Part shown: positions 54,027-62,967 of the stretch, piece after piece
Position numbering within the stretch: position 1 is the stretch's first letter
Layout of the letters: every line of letters starts with the position of its first letter
Assembly: GCF_003955715.1 (NCBI RefSeq)
Contig: NZ_CP034463.1
Location: forward strand, 4,650,001 to 4,714,000
Direction: 5' to 3'
Length of the DNA: 64,000 bases
Source of the DNA: Streptomyces aquilus
Lineage (GTDB): Bacteria; Actinomycetota; Actinomycetes; Streptomycetales; Streptomycetaceae
Notes under the pieces: model-generated
Seen by the model: the letters and a program-made list of their open reading frames with translations, nothing else
Told to the model about the DNA's origin: nothing
Database searches by the model: none
Position numbers and translations under genes: made by a program

Positions 54027-54506
54027 ATGCATGTCATCCGTCGCGTCTCCTTCGACCACCCCGACGCCGTCAAGCTCAATGACCAGGTCCAGGCCGAGTA
54101 CGCCGTCCGCTACGGCGACGACGGCGATGCCACTCCCCTGAGCCCCTCGGACTTCGAGCCGCCGAACGGCGTGTACCTCATCGCGTACGACGAGCACGAC
54201 AGCCCGGTGGCCACAGGCGGCTGGCGCACGCAGGACACCAATGACGAGGGGTACCGCGACGGGGATGCCGAGCTGAAGCGGATGTACGTCATAGAGCAGG
54301 CGCGGGGCAACGGCCTCGCCCGGCGCATCCTGGCCGCGCTGGAGGAGGACGCGCGGGCGGCGGGCCGGGTCCGCATGGTGCTGGAGACGGGCATCAAGCA
54401 GCCGGAGGCCATCGCGCTGTACACCTCCAGTGGGTACGAGCCGTGCGAGAAGTTCGGGTACTACCGCCACTACGAGTCGAGCCGCTGCTACGCGAAGGCC
54501 CTCTAG
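54027..54506 (+). CDS. GNAT-family N-acetyltransferase
   Basis: A 159-residue acetyltransferase. The acetyl-CoA loop is ELKRMYVIEQARGNGLARRILAALEEDARAAG, with Q/R-x-x-G-x-A intact, and IKQPEAIALYTSSGYEPCEKFGYYRHYE near the end. ATG at 54027 is used; the much longer frame upstream overlaps the exonuclease gene antisense. Substrate is unknown. A repeated CGGCGTTCCGG (54523-54533, 54557-54567) lies in the 76-base gap before the convergent response regulator. Confidence 0.9.
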   Translation: MHVIRRVSFDHPDAVKLNDQVQAEYAVRYGDDGDATPLSPSDFEPPNGVYLIAYDEHDSPVATGGWRTQDTNDEGYRDGDAELKRMYVIEQARGNGLARRILAALEEDARAAGRVRMVLETGIKQPEAIALYTSSGYEPCEKFGYYRHYESSRCYAKAL

Positions 54507-54582
54507 GCGGGCGGGGGGTGCGCGGCGTTCCGGTGCGTCTCCGTGTCCGTGCAGCACGGCGTTCCGGGCGTTCCTGTGGAGC

Positions 54583-55242
54583 TCAGCCTCTGAGGTAGGC
54601 CAGCACCGCCAGCACCCTGCGGTGCGTGTCGTCGGCCGGTGGCAGGTCCAGCTTGGTGAGGATCGAGCCGATGTGCTTGCCGACGGCCGCCTCGGACACC
54701 ACCAGCGCCTTGGCTATCGCGCCGTTGGACTTGCCCTCGGCCATCAGCGCCAGCACCTCCCGCTCGCGCGGGGTGAGCCGGGCGAGCGGATCCCGCCGCC
54801 GGCGCAGCAGCTGCCGTACGACCTCGGCGTCCACGACCGTGCCCCCGGCCGCGACCTCCCGCAGCGCGTCCACGAACTCCTCGACCTGCCCCACCCGGTC
54901 CTTGAGCAGATAGCCGACCCCGGTGCCGTCGCCGGAGTCGAGGAGTTCGGCGGCGTACGCCCGCTGCACGTACTGGCTGAGGACCAGCACCGGCAGCCCG
55001 GGCCGCTCCTCGCGCAGCTTCACCGCCGCGTGCAGTCCCTCGTCCTGGAAGCCGGGTGGCATGCGGACGTCCGTCACGACCACGTCCGGCGTGTGCTCGG
55101 CGACGGCCGCGAGGAGGGCGTCCGCGTCTCCGACGGCCGCGACCACCTCGTACCCGAACCGGGTGAGCAGGCCGACGAGTCCGTCGCGCAGCAGCACGCT
55201 GTCCTCGGCGAGGACTATGCGCAGGGCTCGGTCGGCCGGCAA
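54583..55242 (-). CDS. NarL-type response regulator
   Basis: A 219-residue regulator with a complete receiver (LAEDSVLL, phospho-acceptor Asp in VVVTDVRMPP, Ser in VLVLSQY, Lys in YLLKDR) and a LuxR-type helix-turn-helix (LTPREREVLALMAEGKSNGA). The start is a TTG at 55240-55242 with GGAG upstream; no ATG or GTG fits because the receiver starts six codons later. It overlaps the kinase gene by 28 bases, so they are co-translated. The divergent ABC transporter is its probable target (inference). Confidence 0.92.
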   Translation of the reverse strand: MPADRALRIVLAEDSVLLRDGLVGLLTRFGYEVVAAVGDADALLAAVAEHTPDVVVTDVRMPPGFQDEGLHAAVKLREERPGLPVLVLSQYVQRAYAAELLDSGDGTGVGYLLKDRVGQVEEFVDALREVAAGGTVVDAEVVRQLLRRRRDPLARLTPREREVLALMAEGKSNGAIAKALVVSEAAVGKHIGSILTKLDLPPADDTHRRVLAVLAYLRG

Positions 55243-56486
55243 GGGATCTCCACTCGCAGCAGGGTCGGTCCGCCCGGCGGGCTGGACAGGAAAAGTCTGC
55301 CATCGAGCACTGACACCCGGTCGGCGAGACCGGTCAGCCCCGTGCCGCCGGCGAGGTCCGCGCCCCCGCGTCCGTCGTCCCGGACCTCCAGCGTCAACCG
55401 TCCCTCGTCGTGCCCACCGCTGACGACCGCCCGGCTCGCCCCGCTGTGTCGGCCCACGTTGGCGAGTGCCTCGCAGACGACGAAGTAGGCGGCGGACTCG
55501 ACGGGTTGGGACAACCGTCCGGGCAGGTCGAGGTGGACGTCCACGGGGATCGCGCTGCGGTCGGCCGCGTCGGCGACGGCGGCTTCGAGGCCGTAGTCGG
55601 CGAGGACCTTGGGGTGGATGCCGTGGATGAGTTCGCGGAGCTCCGCGAGGGCTTTCTCGGCCTCGCCGTGCGCGGTGGCGAGCTGGTCGGCGAGCGGGCC
55701 GGGCGGGACGTCGAGGCGGGCGAGGCCGAGGCGCATGGTGAGGGCGACGAGCCGTTGCTGTGCGCCGTCGTGCAGGTCGCGCTCGATCCGGCGCCTTTCC
55801 GCTTCGAAGGCGTCCACCAGCCGCACGCGCGAGCGCACGAGCTCAGCGACCCGCGCACTGTCATGCCCGCGCGCCCCCAACAACGCTTTCACCACCTGAG
55901 CGCGCGCCCCGGCGGCCACCCCCAGCACGTACGCCCCCGCCAGGAGCAACACGCCCCCGGCCAGCGCGGCCCCGGTCGCGGCCGGCCAGGTGTCGACCGT
56001 CCACAGCTTGACCACCTTCGCCTCGCCCTCGACGGCGACCAGCAGCGGCGTCGCGAGCAGGAACAGCGGCACCCCGGCGGCGAAGGTGACGACAAGCGCG
56101 TCCAGCGGCCACAGCACGAGCGCGAGGAGCACGGCGTACGCCAACTCCCGCCAGGTCTCCGGCTCCTTGAGCCGTACGACGAGCCAGCGCGCGAGCCCCG
56201 GCGCGTCAGGCACCCGATGCGCCCCCGCGGGCGCGGCCCCCACCCCCGCCGTCCGCACCCGCCACCGCTCCACGGCGGCCACCGGAATCCCGGCGAGCGC
56301 GGTGAGCACGAGCAACGGCAGCCCGACGAGGACGACGGCCGTCGCCGCCCCCACGGCGACCCCGGCGACGATCCCGACCAGCACGACCGCCCCGAACAGC
56401 GCCCCGCTCGCCAGGAACGCGACCGACCGCCACGGCCACGCCGACCTCAGATACCCGCGCCCGCCGAGCGCCTGCCACACCGTCAT
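55215..56486 (-). CDS. NarX/DesK-type sensor histidine kinase
   Basis: A 423-residue membrane kinase. About five hydrophobic segments lie in the first 200 residues (VAFLASGALFGAVVLVGIVAG, AVVLVGLPLLVLTALAGIP, ELAYAVLLALVLWPLDALVV, AATGAALAGGVLLLAGAYVLG). The HisKA_3 phospho-acceptor is in ERRRIERDLHDGAQQRLVAL, and the ATP-binding domain has EALANVGRHSGAS and VRDDGRGGA. No extracellular sensor domain is evident, so it may sense within the membrane as cell-envelope-stress kinases do. ATG 56484-56486 is chosen; another start codon lies three codons upstream. Confidence 0.92.
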   Translation of the reverse strand: MTVWQALGGRGYLRSAWPWRSVAFLASGALFGAVVLVGIVAGVAVGAATAVVLVGLPLLVLTALAGIPVAAVERWRVRTAGVGAAPAGAHRVPDAPGLARWLVVRLKEPETWRELAYAVLLALVLWPLDALVVTFAAGVPLFLLATPLLVAVEGEAKVVKLWTVDTWPAATGAALAGGVLLLAGAYVLGVAAGARAQVVKALLGARGHDSARVAELVRSRVRLVDAFEAERRRIERDLHDGAQQRLVALTMRLGLARLDVPPGPLADQLATAHGEAEKALAELRELIHGIHPKVLADYGLEAAVADAADRSAIPVDVHLDLPGRLSQPVESAAYFVVCEALANVGRHSGASRAVVSGGHDEGRLTLEVRDDGRGGADLAGGTGLTGLADRVSVLDGRLFLSSPPGGPTLLRVEIPCRPTEPCA

Positions 56487-56640
56487 GGAGATCACCGTAG
56501 GAGGCGGGCCGGGGTGGGCGGAATCCGTCCAGCCGGAGAGCCGGGGGTATGCCTGGCCCTACCCCAAGTCTCGCTTCTGCCGCACTGCTTGAGGGCACGG
56601 TGACGCGGTTTCGTAGAGCCCCGGACCTGGCGCCGGATTC

Positions 56641-56700
56641 CTCACCTCTCACTCCTCTCCATTCCTCTCCATTCCTCTCCACTCCTCTCCACTCCTCTCC
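56641..56700. repeat. 10-bp pyrimidine tandem repeat upstream of the ABC operon
   Basis: Six 10-base units (ACTCCTCTCC / ATTCCTCTCC variants), the last five at 56651-56700 almost perfect, 50 bases before the ATPase start. The period of one helical turn and pure polypyrimidine composition could affect DNA bending or promoter spacing. The 266-base gap 56487-56752 holds no gene. Confidence 0.85.
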
Positions 56701-56752
56701 TGACGTCCCTCCGGGCTGCTCCTGGGGCGTCTCTTCGACTCGATGAGGGCAG

Positions 56753-57481
56753 ATGACGATCAGACTGACGTCCGTCAGCAGGCGGTACGGCGACGGCGAC
56801 GACGGCGTGCGGGCGCTGGACGGCGTCTCGCTGACCTTCCCCGGGGGCACGTTCACGGCGGTCATGGGCCCGTCCGGCTCGGGCAAGTCGACGCTGTTGC
56901 AGTGCGCGGCCGGCCTGGACCGGCCGACCTCGGGCTCGGTGCGCATCGGCGACACGGAACTGACCGGGATGAGCGAACGCCGCCTGACCCTGCTGCGCCG
57001 CGAACGCGTCGGCTTCGTCTTCCAGTCGTACAACCTCCTGCCCTCCCTCACCGCCGAGCAGAACGTCGTCCTGCCGCTGCGCCTGGCCGGCCGACGCGTG
57101 TCGAAGGCACGCGCGCGTGAGGCACTGCGACGCGTCGGACTCGGCGACCGCGCCCGGCACCGCCCCGACCGGCTCTCCGGCGGCCAGCAGCAACGTGTGG
57201 CCCTGGCCCGCGCCTTGATCACCCGCCCCGAGGTGCTCTTCGCCGACGAACCCACCGGCGCCCTGGACACGCGCACGGGCCACGAGGTGCTGTCGCTCCT
57301 CCGCGGCCTCGTCGACACCGAGGACCGCACGATCGTCATGGTCACGCACGACCCGGTGGCCGCGTCGTACGCCGACCGCGTCGTCTTCCTGGTCGACGGC
57401 CGGGTCCACGGGGAGCTGACGGGGCCGTCGGCGGCCGACGTGGCCACGCGCATGACCACGCTGGAGGCGGCACCGTGCTGA
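56753..57481 (+). CDS. ABC transporter ATPase (LolD/MacB type)
   Basis: A 242-residue ATPase with Walker A MGPSGSGKST, Q-loop FVFQSYNLLPSL, signature LSGGQQQRVALARAL and Walker B VLFADEPTGALD. These features place it in the MacB/LolD/FtsE group that serves FtsX-type permeases. The permease follows, overlapping by seven bases (GTG 57475). The divergent two-component system suggests an antibiotic- or envelope-stress detoxification module like BceRS-AB, which is inference. Confidence 0.93.
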   Translation: MTIRLTSVSRRYGDGDDGVRALDGVSLTFPGGTFTAVMGPSGSGKSTLLQCAAGLDRPTSGSVRIGDTELTGMSERRLTLLRRERVGFVFQSYNLLPSLTAEQNVVLPLRLAGRRVSKARAREALRRVGLGDRARHRPDRLSGGQQQRVALARALITRPEVLFADEPTGALDTRTGHEVLSLLRGLVDTEDRTIVMVTHDPVAASYADRVVFLVDGRVHGELTGPSAADVATRMTTLEAAPC

Positions 57482-60060
57482 CCCTCGCCCTGCGCACCCT
57501 GCGCTGCCGCTGGACCACCTTCACCGGCAGCTTCGTCGCCCTCTCCCTGGGCGTCGCCCTGCTCACGGTCATGGGCCTGACGCTCGCCTCCTCCCTCGAC
57601 GCCCCCGAGCGTGCACCGGAACGCTTCGCCGCCGCCCCGGTAGTGGTGCAGGGGGAGGACACCCTGCGCGTACCGACCCGGATCGGCGACCGCACCCAAC
57701 CCCTGGCCCACCCACGTCCGATACCGCCTCGGACGGTGGCCGCGCTCCGCGAGCTCGGCGAAGTCACCCAGGACCGCACCTTCGCCGTGCGCGACGACCT
57801 GATCGGCCACCCCTGGTCGACCGCGGCCTTCGCCCCGTACCACCTGACGTCGGGCCGTCCGCCACGCGCGGCGGACGAGGTGGTGGCCGCCATGGATGCG
57901 GGGACGACCGTGGGAAAGCGTCTGCGGACGGCGCACGGCACGGTACGGGTGGTGGGCACGGCGCGCTTGGCCGACGGGGGGCGCGTGACCGACGGGGGGC
58001 GCGTGACCGACGGGGGGCGCGCGGCAGGCGGGGCGCGCGCGGTGGACGCGGTGGACGCGGTGGACGCGGTGGACGCGGTGGACGCGGTGGGCGCGGGGCA
58101 CACGGTCGACGCGGGGCGCGCGGTCGGCACTGCACGCTCCCCCGGCTTCGAACGCGCCCTCTTCTACACGGACGCGCGTGCCGCCGAGTTGGCGCCGGTG
58201 AGCACACAGCTCGTGGTCGAGGCGGAGCCGGAGGCGGTACGACGGGTGGTGGCGTCCTCGGGGACGGGCGCCCGGGTCCTGGTCGGCGCCGAGCGGCGGC
58301 TCGCCGACGCGGACCCGGACCGTGACGCCGAGGCACTGACGACGCTGAACGCCCTGTTCGGCACGGCCGGCGGGGTGACCGGATTCGTGTCGGTGTTCGT
58401 CGTGGCGTCCACCTTCGCGTTCGCGGTGGCCCAGCGCCGCAGGGAGTTCGGCCTGCTGCGCACCACGGGCGCGACGCCCGGCCAGATCCGTCGCACGGTG
58501 CTGGCGGAAGCCCTGTTCGTGGGCGTCCTCGCGTCGGCGGCGGGTTGCGCGCTGGGGTCGTACGGCGCCCCATGGCTCGCGGAGCGGGTGGTCGAGGGTG
58601 GTGTCGCGCCGGCCTGGTTCACGATCGGTGCCCATGTCTGGCCGTACCAAATGGCGTTCTGGACGGGCCTGTCGGTGGCGCTGTGCGGCGCGACGGCCGC
58701 CTCCTGGCGGGCCGGCCGCACCGCCCCGACCCAGGCCCTGCGCGAGGCGTCGGCCGACGAGCAGCCTCTGACACGGGCCCGACTCCTGTGCGGGGCGGCC
58801 CTGTTGCTGACGGCGGCGGTCACGCTCACCGTGACGCTCCTGACGGACCCCGGCGACCTGCTGCACCGCAAGACGTACACCAGCCGTCCGCTGCTCCTGA
58901 TCACGGCTACGGCCCTCCTGTCGCCCCTCCTGGTCCGCCCCCTGATCCGGCTCCTCACGCCGCGCGGCATGCTGGTCCGCGCCAACACCACGACCTCTCT
59001 CCGCCGCACGGCCGCCCTGGCCGCCCCCGTGCTGGTCACGGTGGCCCTGACGGGCTCGTTGCTGGGCGCGACGGCGACCCTGAACGACGCGCGGGCCACG
59101 GAGGCACGGGAGCGGACGCGGGCCGACTACGTGCTGACCTCGGCGACGGGCCTGGACGCGCGGGCACTGGACCGTCTGCGCGCGGTCCGGGGCGCCGAGG
59201 TCTCACCGACCGCGTCGAGCGAGGTGTACCGCCTGGAGGAGGGTGTGGCCCTGGTCAAGTCCGAGGCGAGAGCGGCCGATCCGGAGCGGCTCGCCAGGAC
59301 GACCGCCGTCCCGCTGACCGCCGGCCGGCTCTCCGACCTGTCCGACGACTCGATCGTCGTCAACGAGGAGTGGGCACGGCACGAGGTCGGCGAGCACGTC
59401 ACCGTCTGGCTCGGCGACGGCACCCGCAGATCCCTCCGCATCGCCGCGGTGATGCCGGTCGGGACGGGCGACAACGGGGTGTACGTCACGCCGGCCAACG
59501 CGCGCGGGGCGGTGGTGGACCGGGTGGAGGTGCGGGTGCGGGAGGGCGTCGAGGCCATGTCGGTGCGGGCGGCGCTGCGCTCGGCGGCGCCCCGGGCGAC
59601 GCTGCTCACCCGCGACGCGTGGCTGGCCGCCGCCCACCCCGCGACCGGTTTCACGGCCGCCGACGCGACCACCCGCCTCGGCTACCTCCTGGTCCTGGGC
59701 ATAGCTCTCCTCTACACGGCCGTCTCACTCGTCAACACGCTCCTGATGGCGACGTCCGACCGCACCCGCGAACTGACGTCCCTGAGACTGGCGGGAGCCA
59801 CGCACACCCAGGTGCTCCGTCTCGTGGCCCTGGAGTCCCTGACGGTGGTCGCGGCGGGCGCGATCCTGGGTCTGCTCGTGACGGCCCTCAACCTCACCGG
59901 CATGTGGACCGCGCTCGGCCTTCAGTCGGTACGGTCCCCGATCCACGTCCCCTGGCCGGAACTCGGCGCGACCACCGCGGCCTGCGCCGTCCTCGCCGTC
60001 CTCGCGGCAGTGGTCCCGGCGGGTCTCGCGCTACGGTGTCCGGTCGGCGGCCGACATTAA
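57475..60060 (+). CDS. FtsX-type ABC permease
   Basis: An 861-residue permease with two FtsX domains. By eye: helix 1 (TGSFVALSLGVALLTVMGLTLA), a large exported loop of about 250 residues, helices 2-4 (VTGFVSVFVVASTFAFAVA onward), a mid helix pair, a second exported loop, and the last three helices (LGYLLVLGIALLYTAVSLV, LESLTVVAAGAILGLLVTAL, AACAVLAVLAAVVPAGLAL). The first exported loop contains low-complexity insertions: three 18-base and five 9-base repeats (57973-58092). It starts with GTG overlapping the ATPase gene. It is likely to extrude or remove peptides or lipids from the membrane. Confidence 0.92.
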   Translation: MLTLALRTLRCRWTTFTGSFVALSLGVALLTVMGLTLASSLDAPERAPERFAAAPVVVQGEDTLRVPTRIGDRTQPLAHPRPIPPRTVAALRELGEVTQDRTFAVRDDLIGHPWSTAAFAPYHLTSGRPPRAADEVVAAMDAGTTVGKRLRTAHGTVRVVGTARLADGGRVTDGGRVTDGGRAAGGARAVDAVDAVDAVDAVDAVGAGHTVDAGRAVGTARSPGFERALFYTDARAAELAPVSTQLVVEAEPEAVRRVVASSGTGARVLVGAERRLADADPDRDAEALTTLNALFGTAGGVTGFVSVFVVASTFAFAVAQRRREFGLLRTTGATPGQIRRTVLAEALFVGVLASAAGCALGSYGAPWLAERVVEGGVAPAWFTIGAHVWPYQMAFWTGLSVALCGATAASWRAGRTAPTQALREASADEQPLTRARLLCGAALLLTAAVTLTVTLLTDPGDLLHRKTYTSRPLLLITATALLSPLLVRPLIRLLTPRGMLVRANTTTSLRRTAALAAPVLVTVALTGSLLGATATLNDARATEARERTRADYVLTSATGLDARALDRLRAVRGAEVSPTASSEVYRLEEGVALVKSEARAADPERLARTTAVPLTAGRLSDLSDDSIVVNEEWARHEVGEHVTVWLGDGTRRSLRIAAVMPVGTGDNGVYVTPANARGAVVDRVEVRVREGVEAMSVRAALRSAAPRATLLTRDAWLAAAHPATGFTAADATTRLGYLLVLGIALLYTAVSLVNTLLMATSDRTRELTSLRLAGATHTQVLRLVALESLTVVAAGAILGLLVTALNLTGMWTALGLQSVRSPIHVPWPELGATTAACAVLAVLAAVVPAGLALRCPVGGRH
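57973..58092 (+). repeat. two in-frame minisatellites in the FtsX permease gene
   Basis: An 18-base unit starting GACGGGGGGCGCG occurs three times (57973-58026, two identical), and a 9-base unit GCGGTGGAC five times (58039-58083) plus a variant. They encode TDGGRV and (AVD)n stretches in the first exported loop. Confidence 0.9.
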
Positions 60061-60092
60061 GTGGCGGAGGCCTTCCTTGCGCAGGCATGGCA

Positions 60093-60126
60093 AGAGCCCC
60101 TGGCGGTGATCACCGCCAGGGGCTCT
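60093..60126. terminator. 34-bp perfect palindrome, bidirectional terminator
   Basis: Bases 60093-60109 are the reverse complement of 60110-60126 without a single mismatch. It lies 32 bases after the permease stop and 8 bases after the tRNA 3' end (minus strand), so it can end both transcripts. Confidence 0.85.
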
Positions 60127-60134
60127 ATGCTGCG

Positions 60135-60208
60135 TGGACCTGAGGGGATTTGAACCCCTGGCCCCCTCGATGCGAACGAGGTGCGCTACCGGACTGCGCC
60201 ACAGGCCC
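60135..60208 (-). tRNA. tRNA-Ala (anticodon CGC)
   Basis: A 74-base cloverleaf on the minus strand without encoded CCA. The acceptor stem GGGCCTG/CAGGTCC has the G3-U70 wobble that is the alanine identity element. The D arm, an anticodon stem CCTCG/CGAGG with loop TTCGCAT (anticodon CGC, reading GCG), and a T arm AGGGG-TTCAAAT-CCCCT are all intact. The discriminator base is A. It is bracketed by two palindromic terminators (60093-60126 and 60228-60247). Confidence 0.96.
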
Positions 60209-60227
60209 TTGCAACGAGTGAAACCTT

Positions 60228-60247
60228 AGCACCCCGATCGGGGTGCT
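60228..60247 (-). terminator. palindromic terminator after sepX
   Basis: A perfect 20-bp palindrome (AGCACCCCGATCGGGGTGCT) 58 bases beyond the sepX stop on the minus strand and 20 bases upstream of the tRNA. Confidence 0.75.
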
Positions 60248-60304
60248 TGGAAATCCGTTCCCTGCCCTGCCGGAGCGGCAACCCACAGGTGGGGGCTTCC
60301 TCGG

Positions 60305-61579
60305 CTACTCGTTGGCCGCGCGCGGCCGCTCCCCGTCCTCGTACTGGTCGAACAGCGGCGTGCGCCCCCGCTCCCGGGCCCGTCGCGCGGACGCGGCCCG
60401 ACGAGCGTCACTGCGCCCGCCCCCGTCCGCCCTGTCCTCGTCGGCCTCGGCGGCTTCCGCGCGGGGCGGTTCCCCCGGCTCCGCGTCCGATCCGGAGCCG
60501 TCCTGTCCGGCGCGCGCCTCCCGGTCCCCGGCGACGGAGCTCGACCGCGCCGAGCTCCACGCGTCCGGCGCCCCCAGGTCCACGTCGGCCGTGGCCCGCG
60601 GCGCGACGGGCGCGGTCACATACGTCGGCAACGGCACCGGCACCGGCTCCCAGCTGTCCCCGTGCCCCGGCCGCCGCTGCCGCTCACGCTGCTGGTCGAC
60701 CCACTCGGCGTGATCGGTCTGCTCGACGAGCGCGCGCCGGTCGGCGGCGAGCGCCGACAGCCCGGTGTCCTGCTGCTCGGGTTCTGGTCCGTCGTCCGGC
60801 TCGTCCGCTTCGGCGGCGGCGTCCGCGGACGGTCGCCGGCGCGGTTGCCGCGCACGCTCCTTCAGGTGCTGCGCCGCCGCCTCCGCCCGCCGACGGTCCA
60901 TCTGGTAGGCGAAGCGGCGGCGTTCCTGGGAGCGCAGGTAGGCGATGTACGCGCTGAGCAGCACGGCGGGCACGCCTGGCGCCCAGAGGAACGCGAGCCC
61001 TCCGACGGCGGCGACGATCGCGCCGAGCGTGAAGGCGAGGAAGAGCGCCACGGTGGTGCGCCTCCGGCGCGCGAGCGCCTTCATGCGCCGGGCGCGCGCG
61101 GCGGCGGCCTCGGCCGAGGGGGTGCGCCGGGGGGTGGGCACGGGTCTGCGCGCGGGCGCGGATCCGGATGCGGGCGCCGGTGCGGACGCGGATGCGGGCG
61201 CCGGCTCGGCTGCCCGTTCGCGCGCCGGTTCGCGCACCGATTCCCTGCGCCCGGACGCCGGCGCTTCCGCGCGTGCGTGGATCTCCGCGCGCGCCTGCGG
61301 GCGCGTCGGAGGCATGGCGAAGGCCCGGACGTCCACCGAGTCGGTGACGGCATCCGGGTCGACGGCGCTGGGCTCCCCCTCCTCGGTGGAGCGCGCCCGC
61401 AGGTCCTTGGCGTACCGGCGCTCCATCCCCGCCCGTCCGGACAGCAACCGGATGGCGGTGCTGAAGCGTTCCGTCGGACGGGCCTCGTTCAGCTCGTCCT
61501 GCCTACGGAGCCACATCGGCACCAAGTAGGCGGCCCAGGCCCCGACAATGACTGCGTAGATGAGGCCGCTGCTGCTCAC
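60305..61579 (-). CDS. sepX: divisome membrane protein SepX/GlpR
   Basis: A 424-residue membrane protein. The N terminus is a conserved helix plus charged turn (GLIYAVIVGAWAAYLVPMWL at 5-24, then RRQDELNEARPTERFSTAIR). A Pro/Ala/Glu-rich linker leads to a helical hairpin at about 176-216 (TTVALFLAFTLGAIVAAVGG and VPAVLLSAYIAYL), and a long charged disordered tail follows. This is the layout of actinobacterial SepX/GlpR, needed for stable Z-rings in Streptomyces and a receptor of the gephyrin-like protein Glp in Corynebacterium. Glp is encoded four genes upstream here. It starts at GTG 61577-61579. An AT-rich 186-base gap separates it from rimJ. Confidence 0.9.
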   Translation of the reverse strand: MSSSGLIYAVIVGAWAAYLVPMWLRRQDELNEARPTERFSTAIRLLSGRAGMERRYAKDLRARSTEEGEPSAVDPDAVTDSVDVRAFAMPPTRPQARAEIHARAEAPASGRRESVREPARERAAEPAPASASAPAPASGSAPARRPVPTPRRTPSAEAAAARARRMKALARRRRTTVALFLAFTLGAIVAAVGGLAFLWAPGVPAVLLSAYIAYLRSQERRRFAYQMDRRRAEAAAQHLKERARQPRRRPSADAAAEADEPDDGPEPEQQDTGLSALAADRRALVEQTDHAEWVDQQRERQRRPGHGDSWEPVPVPLPTYVTAPVAPRATADVDLGAPDAWSSARSSSVAGDREARAGQDGSGSDAEPGEPPRAEAAEADEDRADGGGRSDARRAASARRARERGRTPLFDQYEDGERPRAANE

Positions 61580-61765
61580 GCCTCACACGGTAGAGGGGTT
61601 TGCGTGAGGCCATCCGCCAATTGGGCCGGTGTGTCGCACGATCTGGCTGATATTTCGAGCTTTTTTTGTGACCGATGCGATCAGCAGGCCGCTGAGGGCG
61701 CGAATTTAATGCCCTGAGACGGTCGCCGACCGATCATTCTCGAACATATATTCAATTTCCCGGGT

Positions 61766-62410
61766 CTATGCGGGATTCCCCGGCGTGTTCTGCGGGTTCC
61801 GGGGCGTGTTGTGCGGCGCCTTCTGTGAGCGTGCCCGCTGCCACCGTGCGAGCAACCCTTCCGGCACCTCTTCCGCCGTGAGCGCGAAGACGAGATGGTC
61901 GCGCCAGGCCCCGTCGATGTGGAGATAACGGGGCCGGAGGCCCTCCTCGCGGAATCCGAGTTTCTCCACGACGCGTCGGCTGGGCCCGTTCTCGGGACGA
62001 ATGCAGACCTCGATGCGGTGCAGGCCGACGGTCCGGAAACAGTGGTCCACGACAAGCGCCACCGCCGTCGGCATCACGCCACGGCCGGCCACCGACTCGT
62101 CCACCCAGTAACCGACATGCCCCGAGCACATCGAGCCCCAGGTGATCCCGGCGACGGTCAACTGCCCGACGAGCCGCCCCTGGTACTCGATGACGAACGG
62201 CAGCATCCGGCCCGCGTTCGCCTCGGAGCGCAGATGACGCACCATCTGCCGGTAGGTCGGGCGGTGCGCGATCGGCCCGCTGGGCGTGGGCGGCGGGATG
62301 GTCGCCTCCCAGGGGCGCAGCCAGTCGCGGTTGCGCCGGTTGACCTCGCGCCACGCCCGCTGGTCGCGCATCTTTATCGGCCGCAGGACGACATCGCCGT
62401 CCGCGAGCAC
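61766..62410 (-). CDS. rimJ: RimJ/RimL-type N-acetyltransferase
   Basis: A 214-residue GNAT enzyme of the group that acetylates N termini of ribosomal or other proteins. It begins VLADGDVVLRPIKMRDQRAWREVN; GYWVDESVAGRGVMPTAVAL is the acetyl-CoA loop, and NGPSRRVVEKLGFREEGLRPRYLHIDGAWRDHLVFAL is the family C-terminal pattern. The start is GTG at 62408-62410; no ATG lies upstream before the mogA stop, 20 bases away. In actinobacteria a rimJ gene is often between glp and sepX/glpR. The C-terminal tail is Asn/Pro-rich (HNTPRNPQNTPGNPA). Confidence 0.9.
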   Translation of the reverse strand: MLADGDVVLRPIKMRDQRAWREVNRRNRDWLRPWEATIPPPTPSGPIAHRPTYRQMVRHLRSEANAGRMLPFVIEYQGRLVGQLTVAGITWGSMCSGHVGYWVDESVAGRGVMPTAVALVVDHCFRTVGLHRIEVCIRPENGPSRRVVEKLGFREEGLRPRYLHIDGAWRDHLVFALTAEEVPEGLLARWQRARSQKAPHNTPRNPQNTPGNPA

Positions 62411-62430
62411 GACGGGCCAGGATGGGCTGT

Positions 62431-62967
62431 TCAGCTCACACCCCCGTTGCCGGCGCCGGGTCTTGGATGGTCGCCGCCGCGGATCTGGTCGACGGCGTGG
62501 GTCAGCAGGGGCTCCAGGACGGCCAGTCCGTCTTTCACCCCGCCGGTGGAGCCTGGCAGGTTGACGATCAGCGTGCGTCCCGCGACTCCGGCCAGCCCTC
62601 GTGAGAGAGCCGCGGTCGGCACCTTCTCCCGTCCGAAGGCCCGGATGGCCTCGGCGATGCCCGGCACCTCGTGGTCGATCACCCTGCGGGTGGCCTCGGG
62701 AGTGCGGTCGGTGGGCGAGATGCCGGTGCCGCCGGTGGTGACGACGGCGTCGTAACCGGCCTCCACGGCGGCGCGCAGGGCAGCTTCCACGGGATCGCCG
62801 TCGGGCACGACCTGGGGCCCCTCGACGGCGAAGCCGAAGCTCTTCAGTCCCTCGGCGACGAGGGGGCCGCCCTTGTCCTCGTAGACGCCGGCGGCGGCAC
62901 GGTTGGAGGCGGTGACGACCAGCGCGCGGTACGGCGCGCGCTCGGCGTCATGCGCCCCGGCGCTCAC
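62431..62967 (-). CDS. mogA: molybdopterin adenylyltransferase, MogA/MoaB type
   Basis: A 178-residue enzyme that adenylates molybdopterin before metal insertion. Substrate-binding motifs are [20 protein letters not shown] and [19 protein letters not shown]. The start GTG overlaps the moaC stop as GTGA (62964-62967), so they are translationally coupled. The stop is 20 bases before the rimJ start. Confidence 0.94.
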   Translation of the reverse strand: MSAGAHDAERAPYRALVVTASNRAAAGVYEDKGGPLVAEGLKSFGFAVEGPQVVPDGDPVEAALRAAVEAGYDAVVTTGGTGISPTDRTPEATRRVIDHEVPGIAEAIRAFGREKVPTAALSRGLAGVAGRTLIVNLPGSTGGVKDGLAVLEPLLTHAVDQIRGGDHPRPGAGNGGVS

